A stretch of 64,000 nucleotides of DNA from Larus michahellis (Eukaryota > Chordata > Aves > Charadriiformes > Laridae): positions 2,187,806-2,251,805 of the forward strand of contig NC_133929.1 of assembly GCF_964199755.1 (NCBI RefSeq). The letters run 5' to 3'. Within the stretch, counting starts at the first letter, position 1. Each line of letters opens with the position of its first letter. Shown here piece after piece: positions 33,760 through 44,279 of this stretch. Below the pieces are notes generated by a model, which ran no database searches, had not been told where the DNA came from, and was given only the letters and a program-made list of their open reading frames with translations. The position numbers and the translations under genes were made by a program.

Positions 33760-34290
33760 CTGTCTTTTTCTCCATCTTTTCCTTTCTCTGTCCCTCGGTT
33801 TCTCTTCCTGCCAGCAAACCTGCTCCCACGTGGGCTCCTCTCCACAGGCCACAGTTCCTGCCAGGAGCCTGCTTCAGCATGGGCTCTCCATGAGGTCACA
33901 GCCTCCTTTGGGTGCATCCACCTGCTCTGGGGTGGGGTCCTCCACAAGCTGCAGGTGGATAACTGATCCACTGTTAAACTCCATGGGCTGCAGGGGGATA
34001 ACCTGTGTCACCACGGTCTTCTTCACTGACCTTTGTGTCTGCAGGGTTGTTTCTCTCACATATTCTCACTCCTGTCTCCCAGCTGCTGTTGCGCAGCAGT
34101 TTTTTCCCCTTCTTAAATACATTATCACAGAGGTGCTACCACCATTGCTGATTGGCTCAGCTTTGGTCAGCAGCAGGTCCGTCTTGGAGCTGGCTGGCAT
34201 TGGCTCTATCGGACAGGGGGACAGCTTCTGGCATCTTCTCACAGAAGCCACCTCTGCAGCCTCCCCGCTACCAAAACCTTGCCACATAAA
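33760..34290 (-). mobile_element. LTR-C fragment (minus)
   Basis: The reverse complement of the first part of the LTR at 58006-59100: 'ggcaaggttttggtagcggg', 'agccaatgccagccagctcc', 'ataatgtatttaagaagggg', then degenerate ~45-bp units ending near 33760. Its 3' end is missing and sequence joining LTR-D lies there. The open frames across it on both strands are not genes. Confidence 0.75.
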
Positions 34291-34299
34291 ACCAATATA

Positions 34300-34872
34300 A
34301 GACCAAATGAAAAATTAAAATACTACCTAGCATAAGGAAGAGCTATAAGAATCAGATTCTAACTGGTATTTCAATATTAGGACAATTAATAGTTAAATAT
34401 TGTAAAGTCGATTAGAAGTCACTATGGTATTACATTCATATATTCAGCAGAGCGAGGACTAAAACATAGTATTTCAGACATTAAATTTAGGACTACTGAC
34501 AAACTCACAGTAGAATTAAATATATGAAATATTAAAATTACTTTAATATGGGATGTGGTAATAAATTGTGGAGTTGTGTTTTCCTCTCTCAGGCTTCTAA
34601 GCCTTTCCAAGAACATCAATGAGGTTGATTCTTTCTCTAAATGTATCAACATCTTCCTAGACTATATAACAAGAGTTAGTATCTGCAGTTAGGCTTCAAA
34701 GGAAAGTAACTATTCTTATTCTCAACTGAATTATGGGAAAGATGAATTATATCTCTCCAAAACCACTAGGTATTGGGTCCAAATCACTAAGATTTGAATG
34801 GAAACAGAATTAGCCGCTTAGATTTTGAAAACTGAAAACCAAACTGAAACACAAGAGGTTTCCATTTGGAAA
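34300..34872. other. no gene or clear repeat seen
   Basis: AT-rich, no coding motif. Confidence 0.5.
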
Positions 34873-35058
34873 CCTTTTTTTACTGTGAGGGTGACCAAGC
34901 ACCGGAACAGTTTGCCCAGGGAAGTTGTGGAGTCTCCATCCTTGGAGATATTCAAAAGACATCTGGACATGGTTATCATGCTTGAGCAGGAGGGTTATAC
35001 AAGATGACTTCCAGAGGTCCCTTCCAAACTCAACCATTCTTTGATTCTGTGATTAAAA
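34873..35058 (+). mobile_element. CR1 LINE 3' end fragment
   Basis: Only the last ~50 codons and 3' UTR: 'caccggaacagtttgccc', then 'ctttgattctgtgatt'. The ATTCTGTG end marks an older CR1 type than those ending ATTCTATG. Confidence 0.8.
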
Positions 35059-35244
35059 CTTTTAGGCACCTGTAAACCAGAGATGAGGAAAATACACTTA
35101 ATTACAAAAGTGTGAAACTATTTGTATCTGAGGACAAGTTTCTTTGGCAATAGCTTCACAAAACTCCAATTATGTGACCTTATAAAATTTTAGACAGACT
35201 ATTTTTAAAAACCTAGGCAAATAATTTTTTTAAATCCTTGTATC

Positions 35245-35574
35245 ATAGAATCAGAGACTTGTAGAATGGTTTGGGATACTCCAACCCCCCCTACAATGAG
35301 CAGGGACATCTTCGACTAGATCAGGTTGCTCAGAGGTTGCAAGTTTGTCTGCAAACTTGCTGAGGGTGTACTCAATCCCACTGTCTATGTCACTGATGAA
35401 GATATTAAACTACTGGTCCCAATACGGACCCCTGAGGGACACCACTCATCACCAATTTCCATCTGGACATTAAGCCATTGACCACTTCTTTGGATGCGAC
35501 CATCCAGTCAATTCCCTATCCACCGAACAGTCCTCCCATCAAATCAATATCTCTCTAATTTAGAGAGAAGGATG
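35245..35574 (-). mobile_element. CR1 LINE (minus), 3' end and reverse transcriptase part
   Basis: Starts 'tcatagaatcagagac' (reverse of a CR1 tail), jumps at about 35335 from the 3' UTR to reverse transcriptase-coding sequence (antisense of the FADDTKL region), and continues to the LTR-D insertion. The last five bases form its duplication. Confidence 0.85.
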
Positions 35575-36132
35575 TGTCGCATCCCACTCAGAGAAGGGGG
35601 GGGTAAGTGACTCAGATTAGCAAATCCCCAGTGGCACAGACTAAGGTGAGACAAATCTCAAGGTCCATATACAAACATTTATTAAATTTCCCCTTTTTAT
35701 GTTAGCCTACTCCTAAGGGCAGTTTCGTCTCAGTTTTATCCCCCCCCCCACCGCCCAGGTGAGGTGTAGCATGATTTGGGTGGGGAGACAAGAGCTATAG
35801 TCATATATGCTTAGCATGATCTCGATAATCTTCAATAGCATGTGCAGGGGTGTGCACTTGAATATGCATTTTACAGATAATGAGGCAAAGGTTACCACCA
35901 GGCATAGCCTCTTTCCAAAGAAACAGCTCATCCTTCATGAGAGAAAAAACAGGGCTATTCTGTTTGTGTAAGACTTGTCCTCCAGGCACCAGTTTCTCTC
36001 TCTCGCATGAATCACACAAGAGAGAACCAGGTGTTTGCCTTATCAGTTCCTTGAGCAGAAGGCCTGGTACTTGTGAGTGTTTGAGACATTCAAGCTGCTT
36101 TGTTTAGGGGAAATTACAGGTTGTCTCTTACA
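35575..36132 (-). mobile_element. LTR-D, complete solo LTR (558 bp)
   Basis: On the minus strand TGTAAGAGACAACCTG...GGGATGCGACA. It has a TATA-like GGATAAAACTG near 35740 and AATAAA at 35678-35683. GGATG lies on both sides (35570-35574 and 36133-36137), splitting one CR1, so this is a clear solo LTR with 5-bp duplication. Confidence 0.95.
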
Positions 36133-36600
36133 GGATGTTGTGGGGGAATGGGTCAAAGGCCTTACAGAAGTCCAGATAGATGACATCTGTAGCTCTTACC
36201 TTGTCCACTGATGCAGTCACTCCATTGTAGAAAGCCACCAGGTTGGTCAGGCAGGACTTGCCCCTGGTGAAGCCATGCTGTCTGTCTCTAATCACCTCCG
36301 TCTTCCATGTGCCTTAGCATAGCTTCTAGGAGGATCTGTTCCATGATCTTCCCAGGCACAGAGGTGAGGCTGACAGGGTGGTAGTTCCCAGGGTCCTCCT
36401 TTCTACCCCTTTTAAAAATGGGTGCAATGTTTCCCTTTTTCCTGTCACCAGGGACTTCACCTGACTGCCACGACTTTTCAAATTTCATGGAGAGTGGCTT
36501 GGCAACTACATCAGCCAATTCCCTCAGGACTCTGGGGTGCATCTCATCAGGTCCCATAGACTTGTGTATATTCAGGTTCCTCAGGTGAGAGGAAAAAACA
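36133..36600 (-). mobile_element. CR1 LINE (minus), reverse transcriptase part
   Basis: Resumes the CR1 split at 35575. The 36288-36815 frame (minus) carries a CR1 block with [23 protein letters not shown] and [12 protein letters not shown] motifs, the fingers of CR1 reverse transcriptase. Match fades near 36600. Confidence 0.85.
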
Positions 36601-37334
36601 GCTCCGTGAGAAAAAACATTTTCAGAATCCTGGAAAGATATATCAGGGTCCATTTCACCCAACTTCCCTTGAGGCAAAAAAGACATGACACTATAAAAAA
36701 TTCTAAGCAGATTTGGCTTGTGTATATGAACTGCACTGGGGATTGGGTGGAGTAGGGAGTCATAGTAAGAGCACTTATGAGAAGACCTCAAACATGCAAA
36801 CATGATTGAACTCAATCAGAAAAAAAAAAAACCAACCCAAAACAAAAAACATGCACACAACTACAAGGACATAGAGAATTACAAAGCTGGAAGAAGCCAG
36901 AGAGAGGAAAAAATGCTGTCCCAGGCTTGCCAAGATGTATCATTATGACTTGAGGATTACCATTTTCTCTTCCTAAACTTCTCAAAGAAGTTAGTGCTTC
37001 TTTATGCAATAAAACTGAGTTCTGGAGGCCTTGGGGAAGATTGTCCATCAAAGCAGAAAGCATCAGAAGGGGTGCTTGTCACACAGCACTAATAGGACAG
37101 ACAGGTTCTTTTAGGGATCCTTGGAAGAACAATGACGGCACTAAATCGTAGTTACAATTAAAGCTTTCTTTTCTTAACAGGATATTATGATCAGTATATC
37201 ACAGAATTTATGATTAGAATGGCAAAGGATATCTACAAGCAGAATCAATGTAGTACAATTAATAAATAGTGTAATACAGAATTTATAATACAACTTAACT
37301 TATGAGTTCTAATCACCAAAGTAACACAGAATTT
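36601..37334. other. no gene or clear repeat seen
   Basis: Includes an A-rich run at about 36818-36850. No feature recognised. Confidence 0.4.
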
Positions 37335-37440
37335 AGCCCATTGGAGTGCTGGAATGGAGAGCTACAGGCTATTAAGGAGGGAGAGGCAGGGCAGGTGAGG
37401 TGGAAGTGTCACACTGTATGTAAGGGAGAGGTTTGATTGT
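37335..37440 (+). mobile_element. CR1 endonuclease-region fragment
   Basis: Matches the part of the CR1 at 4200-4290 ('tggagtgctggaat' to 'gtcacactgtatg'). Confidence 0.6.
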
Positions 37441-37585
37441 ACAGCCCTGTGCTGGTTTTGGCTGGAATAGAGTTCATTTTCTTCATAGTAGCCAGTATGG
37501 GGCTATGTTTTGGATTTGTGCTGGAAACAGTGTTGATTGATAATACAGAGATGTTTTCATTATTGCTGAGCAGTGCTTGCACAGA
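37441..37585 (+). mobile_element. LTR-A, 5' part
   Basis: Starts TGTGCTGGTTTTGGCTGG and follows LTR-A up to 'gagcagtgcttgcacag', where a CR1 end interrupts; it resumes near 37807. Confidence 0.85.
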
Positions 37586-37806
37586 TTCAAACTATTTCTT
37601 TACAATGAGGGTGGTGAGACACTGGAACAGGTTGCCCAGAGAGGTGGTGGAGGCCCCATCCCCGGAGACATTCAAGGCCAGGCTTGATGAGGCTCTGAGC
37701 AACCTGATCTAGTTGAAGATGTCCCTGCTTACTGCAGGGGGGTTGGACTAGATGGCCTTTAAAGGTTCCTTCCAACCCAACACATTCTATGATTCTATGC
37801 TTCTAA
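37586..37806 (+). mobile_element. CR1 3' fragment inside LTR-A
   Basis: The last ~35 codons of ORF2 and the 3' UTR, ending 'attctatgattctatgcttc'. Confidence 0.85.
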
Positions 37807-37885
37807 GGCCTTTTCTGCTCCTCACACTGCCCTGCCAGTGAGTAGGCTGGGGGGGCACAAAAAGTTGGAAGGGGACACAACAAAA
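37807..37885 (+). mobile_element. LTR-A, continuation
   Basis: 'ggccttttctgctcctcac' and 'agtaggctgggggggcacaa' continue LTR-A after the CR1, then stop near 37885 at another CR1. Confidence 0.75.
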
Positions 37886-38527
37886 CTGCACGATGAAACT
37901 GTAAGGGGCCAGTTGTATGAGCTGAATGTTCATAAGTCCATGGGGTCTGATGTGGCCAGCAGGTCGAGGGAGGTCATCCTCCCCCTCTACTCTGCCTTGG
38001 TGAGGCCACATCTGGAGTACTGTGTCCAGTTCTGGGGTCCCCGGTTCAAGAGGGACAGGGAACTGCTGGAGAGGGGACAGCAAAGGGCTACCAAGATGAT
38101 GAGGGGACTGGAACACCTCTCTTATGAAGAAAGGCTGAGGGACTTGGGTCTCTTCAGTCTGGAAAAAGGATGACTGAGGGGGGACCTTATCAATGCTTAT
38201 AAATACTTAAAGGGTGGGTGTCAGGAGGATGAGGCCAGGCTCCTTTCATTGGTACCCAGTGACAGGACAAGAGGTAATGGGCACAAACTTGAGCATAGGA
38301 AGTTCCACCTAAACATGAGGAGGCACTTCTTTACTTTGAGGGTGGCAGAGCCCTGGCACAGGCTGCCCAGAGAGGTGGTGGAGTCTCCGTCTCTGGAGAC
38401 ATTCAAAACCCACTTGGACGCATTCCTGTGCAACCTGCTCTGGGTGACCCTGCTCTGGCAGGGGGGTTGGACTAGATGATCTCCAGAGGTTCCTTCCAAC
38501 CCCTACCATTCTGTGATTCTGTGATGC
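37886..38527 (+). mobile_element. CR1 LINE with internal deletion
   Basis: Jumps from the reverse transcriptase fingers block (HKSMGSD) directly to the ORF2 C-terminal part ([15 protein letters not shown]), losing about 0.9 kb, and ends 'ctgtgattctgtgatg'. Confidence 0.85.
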
Positions 38528-39942
38528 TATTCATCCCAGAGTACTGAAGGAGCTAGCAGATTTATGGCAGGACCTCACTCGATCATCTGCCAAACGTCTT
38601 GGGAGTCTGGGGAGGTCTCCGCTGACTGGAAACTAGCCAACGTTATTCCAGTTTACAAGAAGGCCATGAGGGAAGACCCAAGGAACTACAGACCTGTTCG
38701 TCTAATCTCAGTACCTGGAAAAATTATGGAGAAGTTCACAGTGGATGCTATTGAAAGGCATTTAAAGAGCAATGCAATCATCAGGCACAGTCAACATGGC
38801 TTCACAACAGTGAAAGTCCTGTCTAACTAATTTAATATCCTTCTACAATAAGGTCACCTGCCTAGTGGATAAAGGGAAGGCGCAGATGTAGTTTTTCTGG
38901 AGTTTAGTAAGGCTTTTGGTACTGTCCTTCACAGCATCCTTCTGGACAAGTTGTCCAACTGTGAGCAGGTTCACAGTGCACTGGGTGAAGAGCTGGCTGA
39001 ACAGTAAGGCTCAAAGGGTTGTAGTGAATGGGGCTACATCTGGCTGGCAACCAGTCACCAGTGGTGTTCCTCAGGCCTTAATTCTAGGGTCAGTTCTGTT
39101 CAATATTTTTATCAGTGATTTGGACACAGGAGTTGAATGCACCATTAGCAAGTTTGCTGATGATACTAAACTGGGAGGTGCTGTTGACTCTCTTGAGGGA
39201 CAAGATTCTGCACCTGGGACAGAGTAACACTGGACACAAGTATAAACTGGGAGAGGAGCGGCTGGAGAGCAGCCCCACAGAAAGGGATCTGGGGGTGCTG
39301 GTTGACAGCAGGCTCAATAGGAGTCAGCAGTGTGCCCTGGCAGCCAGGAGGGCACACCGCATCCTGGGGTACATCAAACACAGCATAACCAGCCGCTCAA
39401 AAGAGGTGACTATCCCGCTGTATTCAGCATTGGTGCGGCCTCACCTTGAGTACTGTGTGCAGTTCTGGGCCCCACAATTTAAAAAGGATGTGAAGGTAAG
39501 ATTGCATCCAGAGGAGGGCAACAAAACTGGTGAGAGGACTGGAAGGCATGTCCTATGAGGAGTGGCTGAGGACTCTGGGTTTGTCTAGTTTGGAGAGAAG
39601 GAGGCTGAGGGGCGACCTCATTGCTCTCTACAGCTTCCTGAGGAGGGGACGTGGAGAGGGAGGTGCTGAGCTCTTCTCCCTGGGATCCAGGGACAGGACA
39701 CAGGGGAATGGCTCAAACCTGTGTCAGGGGAGGATCAGACTGGACATTAGGAAGCATTTCTTTACCAAGAGGGTGGTCAAACACTGGAACAGGCTTCCTA
39801 GAGAGGTGGTTGATGCCCCATGCCTGTCAGGGTTTAAGAGGCATTTGGACAATGCCCTTAATAACATGCTTTAACTTTTGGTCAGTCCTGAATTATTAGG
39901 CAGATTGACTAGATAATTGTTGTAGGTCCCTTCCAACTTAGA
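38528..39942 (+). mobile_element. CR1 LINE, older copy
   Basis: A long ORF2 stretch in broken frames: the [15 protein letters not shown] block near 38690, [13 protein letters not shown] near 39065, [11 protein letters not shown] near 39150, and an ORF2 C-terminus to a stop near 39874. It ends in a TTCTA repeat. Confidence 0.9.
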
Positions 39943-40019
39943 TATTCTATTCTATTCTATTCTATTCTATTCTATTCTATTCTATTCTATTCTATTCTAT
40001 TCTATTCTATTCTATTCTA
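39943..40019 (+). repeat. TTCTA microsatellite at CR1 3' end
   Basis: About 15 units of the 5-mer, an expansion of the CR1 tail repeat. Confidence 0.95.
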
Positions 40020-40500
40020 AATACAGCTTAATTTATAATTTCTAGTCACCTGGACCCTCTGCAGATCAGGTCAAGTCTTAATACATGATTTGCTGTATCA
40101 ATGCAACAATCATAATCTAGACTCAAAAGTCATATAAAAGAATACGAGTCACTCAGTCCTTGGATGAAGCAGATGACAGTGGAGGCATCCCTGGCCACCA
40201 GAGCATCACAGGCCTCAATGTCTAACAGCAGTCCAAGCTCCCCACTTCAGACTTGTAACTCCTTGATTTTATAGACAGTGCTCTGTATGCTGTTATGCTT
40301 CCCTGTTCTGTGATGGGGTCATCAACAACACATGGTTGGTCAGGGGCCTGGGACCTTCAAGGCCAGTAAGGAAGGGAGTAATTGGCCTGGCACCTAGGAA
40401 TCTTTAACCTGGTATGGAGGGAAAGAATAAATCTGTTTGGTTTGTCTACTTGGTTCACAGGACCTTCAGGGCCTGATAATGAGGGAAAGGGAACGAATAT
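40020..40500 (-). mobile_element. possible ERV LTR remnant
   Basis: On the minus strand CTATAAAATCAAGG (near 40267) looks like a promoter box, preceded by GC-richer sequence. No AATAAA or clear ends found, so this is tentative. Confidence 0.3.
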
Positions 40501-41123
40501 ATGACCCACTCAATCACAGAGAATGTCTGTCTGCCTTATAAAATGGTTTTAGTTATGCTAACCACGTTACCGGGGTTGGGAGCAAGTGGTGCTGGTCACA
40601 GTGCTACATACTATAATAAATACATTTATTTGCTCAGCATCAAACCACATTGCTCTCCCCATGCAAGTTTCAAATCTTTTACCTTCTATCACACACTTTT
40701 CATCAAAACTATTCTCAAGGAAACTCTTACCTTACAATAAATAGATATGGGAGAAACTTCGTTCTGATAGAGCACTCAGGCTCTGCTCAGATACTACATC
40801 AGGCAGAATACCTCTGTGGCACATGTTGATACAAGCATATAAGTTATTAACATACAAGTTATTTAAATGCTTGTATAATTCTGAACAAATATTCCAACAT
40901 ATCTGTTGCTAAGTAACACAAGGCATACCGTACTGCTTGCCGTAATTTGTTATGTACCTAAACAACTATCGTGGACATAGTTAAGACATATATTAATCAC
41001 TGAGGGAATTTAATAAATGTTTGTATATGGACCTTGAGAGTTGTCTCACCTTAGTCTGTGCCGCTGGGGATTCATGAATCTGAGTCACTTACACCCCCCC
41101 TCTTTTCTGAGTGGGGCGTGACA
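40501..41123 (+). mobile_element. LTR with LTR-D type R/U5
   Basis: The last ~110 bases ('aataaatgtttgtatatgg' to 'gggcgtgaca', AATAAA at 41012-41017) match LTR-D at about 90%. Upstream of the polyadenylation region the sequence differs, so this is a related but distinct U3. The end at 41123 abuts a CR1; the 5' end is not fixed. Confidence 0.6.
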
Positions 41124-42968
41124 GAAGGCTAAGGCCTACTTCGAATTAAATCTGGCAAGGGATGTCAAGGACAACAAGAAGGGCTTCTTCAACTAAATCA
41201 GCAGTAAAAGGAAGACTAGGGAAACTGTGGGCCCGCTGCTGAATGAGGTAGGTGCCCTGGTGATGGAGGGTGCAGAGAAGGCGGAGTTACTGAATGTCTT
41301 CTTTGCTTCAGTCTTTACTGCTAAGGCCGGCCCTCAGGAACCCCAGACCCTGGAGGTAAGAGATAGAGAACCTGGAGTAAGGAAGACTCTCCCTCGATCA
41401 AGGAGGATCAGATTCGAGATCATTTAGGCAATCTCGACACCCACAAATCCACGGGCCCTGATGGGATGCACCCACGAGTGCTGAGGGAGCTGCCAGGTGT
41501 TATTGCTGGGCCGCTCTCCATCATCTTTGAAAGGTCCTGGAGAACAGGAGAGGTGCCTGAGGACTGGAGGAAAGCCAGTGTCACTCCAGTCTTCAAAAAG
41601 GGCAAGAAGGAGGACCCAGGGAACTACAGGCTGGTCAGCCTCACCTCCATCCCTGGGAAGGTGATGGAACAGCTCATCCTGGATGTCATCTCTAAGCATG
41701 TGGAGGAAGAGAAGGTCATCGGGAGTGGTCAGCATGGATTCACCAAGGGGAAATCATGCTTGACCAATCTGATAGCCTTCTACAATGGAATGACTGGCCG
41801 GGTGGATGAAGGGAGAGCAGGGGACGTTGTCTACCTTGACTTCAGCAAGGCGTTCGACATGGTCTCCCATAACATCCTCATAGGTAAGCTTAGGAAGAGT
41901 GGGCTAGATGAGTGGACAGTGAGATGGTTTGAGAACTGGCTGAATGGCAGAGCTCAGAGGGTTGTGATTAGGGGCACAGAGTTTAGTTGGAGGTCAGTGA
42001 TGAGTGGTGTTCCCCAGGGGTCAGTACTGGGTCCAGTCCTCTTCAACATATTCATCAACGACCTGGGTGAGGGGATAGAGGGCACCCTCAGCAAGTTTGC
42101 TGATGACACAAAGCTGGGAGGGGTGGCTGACACACCAGAAGGCTGTGCCGCCATCCATAGAGACCTGGACAGGCTGGAGAGTTGGGCAGAGAGGAACCTT
42201 ATGAAATTCAACAAGGGCAAGTGTAGGGCCCTGCACCTGGGGAGGGATAACCCCCTGCACCAGGACAGGTTGGGGGCTGACCTGCTGGAGAGCAGCTCTG
42301 TGGAAAGAGACCTGGGAGTCCTGGGGGACAACAGGATGACAATGAGGCAGCAATGTGCCCTTGTGGTGAAGATGGCAGGCAATGATCTCCTCGGGTGCAT
42401 TAAAAAGAGCATGGCCAGCAGGTCGAGGGAGGTCATCCTCCCCCTCTACTCTGCTCTGGTGAGGCCGCATCTGGAATACTGTGTCCAGTTCTGGGCTCCC
42501 CGGTTCAAGGACAGGGAACTACTGGAGAGAGACCAGTGGAGGGCTACAAAGATGGTCAAGGGACTGGAACACCTCTCTTATGAGGAAAGGCTGAGAGCCC
42601 TGGGTCTGTTTAGCCTGGAGAAGACTGAGAGGGGACCTCATCAATGCTTATAAATATCTAAAGGGCGGGTGTCAAGAGGATGGGGACAGACTCTTCTCAG
42701 TGGTGCCCAGTGACAGGACAAGAGGTAACGGGCACAAGCTGGAACACAGGAAATTCCATCTCAACGTGAGGAGGCACTTCTTTACTTTGAGGGTGGCAGA
42801 GCCCTGGCACAGGCTGCCCAGAGAGGTGGTGGAGTCTCCGTCTCTGGAGACATTCAAAACCCGCCTGGACACATTCCTGTGCCACCTGCTCTAGGTGACC
42901 CTGCTTTGGCAGGGGGGTTGGACTAGATATCCAAAGGTCTTCCAACCCCTACCATTCTGTGATTCTGT
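41124..42968 (+). mobile_element. CR1 LINE, 5' truncated
   Basis: Runs from the endonuclease/reverse transcriptase linker to 'ctgtgattctgtgata'. ORF2 is open for 395 codons (41466-42653), then broken near 42630. The last codons lie around 42700-42894. Confidence 0.95.
41466..42653 (+). pseudogene. CR1 ORF2 fragment, reverse transcriptase (395 codons)
   Basis: Begins at the fingers block [11 protein letters not shown], then [18 protein letters not shown], motif [15 protein letters not shown], motif [14 protein letters not shown], motif [11 protein letters not shown], and the C-terminal part [15 protein letters not shown] deletion near 42520-42640 shifts the frame to a premature stop at 42653. 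It would need the lost endonuclease for full activity. Confidence 0.85.
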
Positions 42969-42974
42969 GATATG

Positions 42975-43559
42975 GGGCAGCCACAACTTCTCTGGGCAAC
43001 TTGTTCCAGTGTCTCATCACCCTCATTGTAAAAAATTTCTTCCTTGTGTCCAATCTAAACTTACCCTCTTTCAGTTTAAAACCATTGCCTGTTCTCTTAT
43101 CACTACAGGCCCTAATAAAAGTCTCTCTACATCTTTATTAAAGCCCCCTTTAGGGACTGGAAGGCTGCAGTCAGGTCTCCCTGGAGCCTCCTCTTCTTCA
43201 GGCTGAACACCACCAACTCCCTCAGCCTGTCTTCACAGCAGAGGTGTTCAAACCCTCTGATCATTTTCATGACCCTCCTCTGGACCCACTCTAACAGGTC
43301 AATATCTTTCTTGTCCTGTGGACCCAAGAGCTGGATGCAGTACTCCAGGTGGGGTCTCACCAGAGTGGAGTAGAGGGGCAGAATCACCTCCCTTGACCTG
43401 CTGGCCAGGCTTCTTTTGATGCAGCCCAGGATACGACTGGCTTTCTGAGCCGCAAGCGCAGATTGCTGGCTCATGTCAGACTTTTCATCCACTAGTAGCC
43501 CTGAGTCCTCCTTGGCAGAGCTGCTCTCAATCCATTCATCCCTCAGTCTGTATTGATAC
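42975..43559 (-). mobile_element. CR1 LINE (minus), 3' side
   Basis: The antisense ORF2 C-terminal part (open 193-codon frame 43127-43708 includes it) begins next to the plus-strand CR1 end, tail to tail. The last ~90 bases of its 3' UTR are missing. It continues beyond the LTR at 43565-44274. Confidence 0.9.
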
Positions 43560-43564
43560 TGGGG
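43560..43564 (+). repeat. 5-bp target duplication, left copy (TGGGG)
   Basis: TGGGG before the LTR start; repeated at 44275-44279. Confidence 0.9.
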
Positions 43565-44274
43565 TGTGGCGGTGTGCTCTCCCCCTTCCTTCCCCCAGCT
43601 CCTGCTCAAGCCATAACCATCAGCAGGAGGTGTGATGAGCTGCACCTGGACTTTGGGGGATGGCTGGCAACACAGCCAAAACACTGTCTGGAGTGGGGGC
43701 CTAGACATCTTGTTCCCATGGGAATATGACTATAGGTCAATTATCTTACTCCATAAATAGCGGACAGCCCAAGAGCCCTTTGAGCTCTCCTGCATGGCAG
43801 CGGCTGCACGCCAGGATCTCCCCTTGAGTGGGGACGCTCGCTTAAGGTTCTGCTCCTCGAGGCTGAGAGATTCCTTGCCACAGCAGATTCTCGGTAAGTG
43901 ACTGATAGCATGCTAAACTTTGAAATCTTAGCTGAGTGAGATAAGGATTGATTGCGCATATAGAATCTTTTAGACACAAACCGTTGACCAAGTCTGGGAC
44001 TAGGAGTGGATCCAGCCGCCCCTAGGCTCCTCTCTGAGAAGGAGTTTAGAAAGCCAGGGGGTCCTTTCTGAACCTCGTGACTCAACGGGAGGGTCTCCCT
44101 GACAGCTTGTCTGACCCTGGCCTCTGTGCAGTAAATAACCAAGTGTGCCCTGGCATCGAATCTCGTAAAACACTGTCGCATTCACTACTGACTTTGTTAA
44201 ATCGCTGTTTTATATTAATAAATATTTCACTACTTCTCTCTTACAAGTGAAGTTAATCACGATGCGCGCGACAT
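43565..44274 (+). mobile_element. LTR-G, complete solo LTR (710 bp)
   Basis: TGTGGCGGTG...GCGCGACA within one CR1. It has a CATAAATAGCGG promoter box (about 43751-43762), a consensus donor CGGTAAGTGA (GT at 43894-43895), a long R, and AATAAA near 44217. TGGGG duplications make the insertion clear. Confidence 0.95.
43894..43895 (+). promoter_or_regulatory. candidate splice donor inside LTR-G R region
   Basis: CTCGG/TAAGTGAC contains the GTAAGT hexamer, about 140 bases after the promoter box and about 110 into R. A similar donor lies in the LTR near 20377 on the other strand. Confidence 0.45.
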
Positions 44275-44279
44275 GGGGA
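44275..44279 (+). repeat. 5-bp target duplication, right copy (TGGGG)
   Basis: Equal to 43560-43564. Confidence 0.9.

Noticed and set aside
33499..33966. 155-codon frame and overlapping frames
   Set aside because: They span the junction of LTR-D-like and LTR-C sequence, so they have no common origin as a gene.
35801..36019. Small genes in the LTR-D U3
   Set aside because: The short frames are not shared in frame with the other LTR-D copies.
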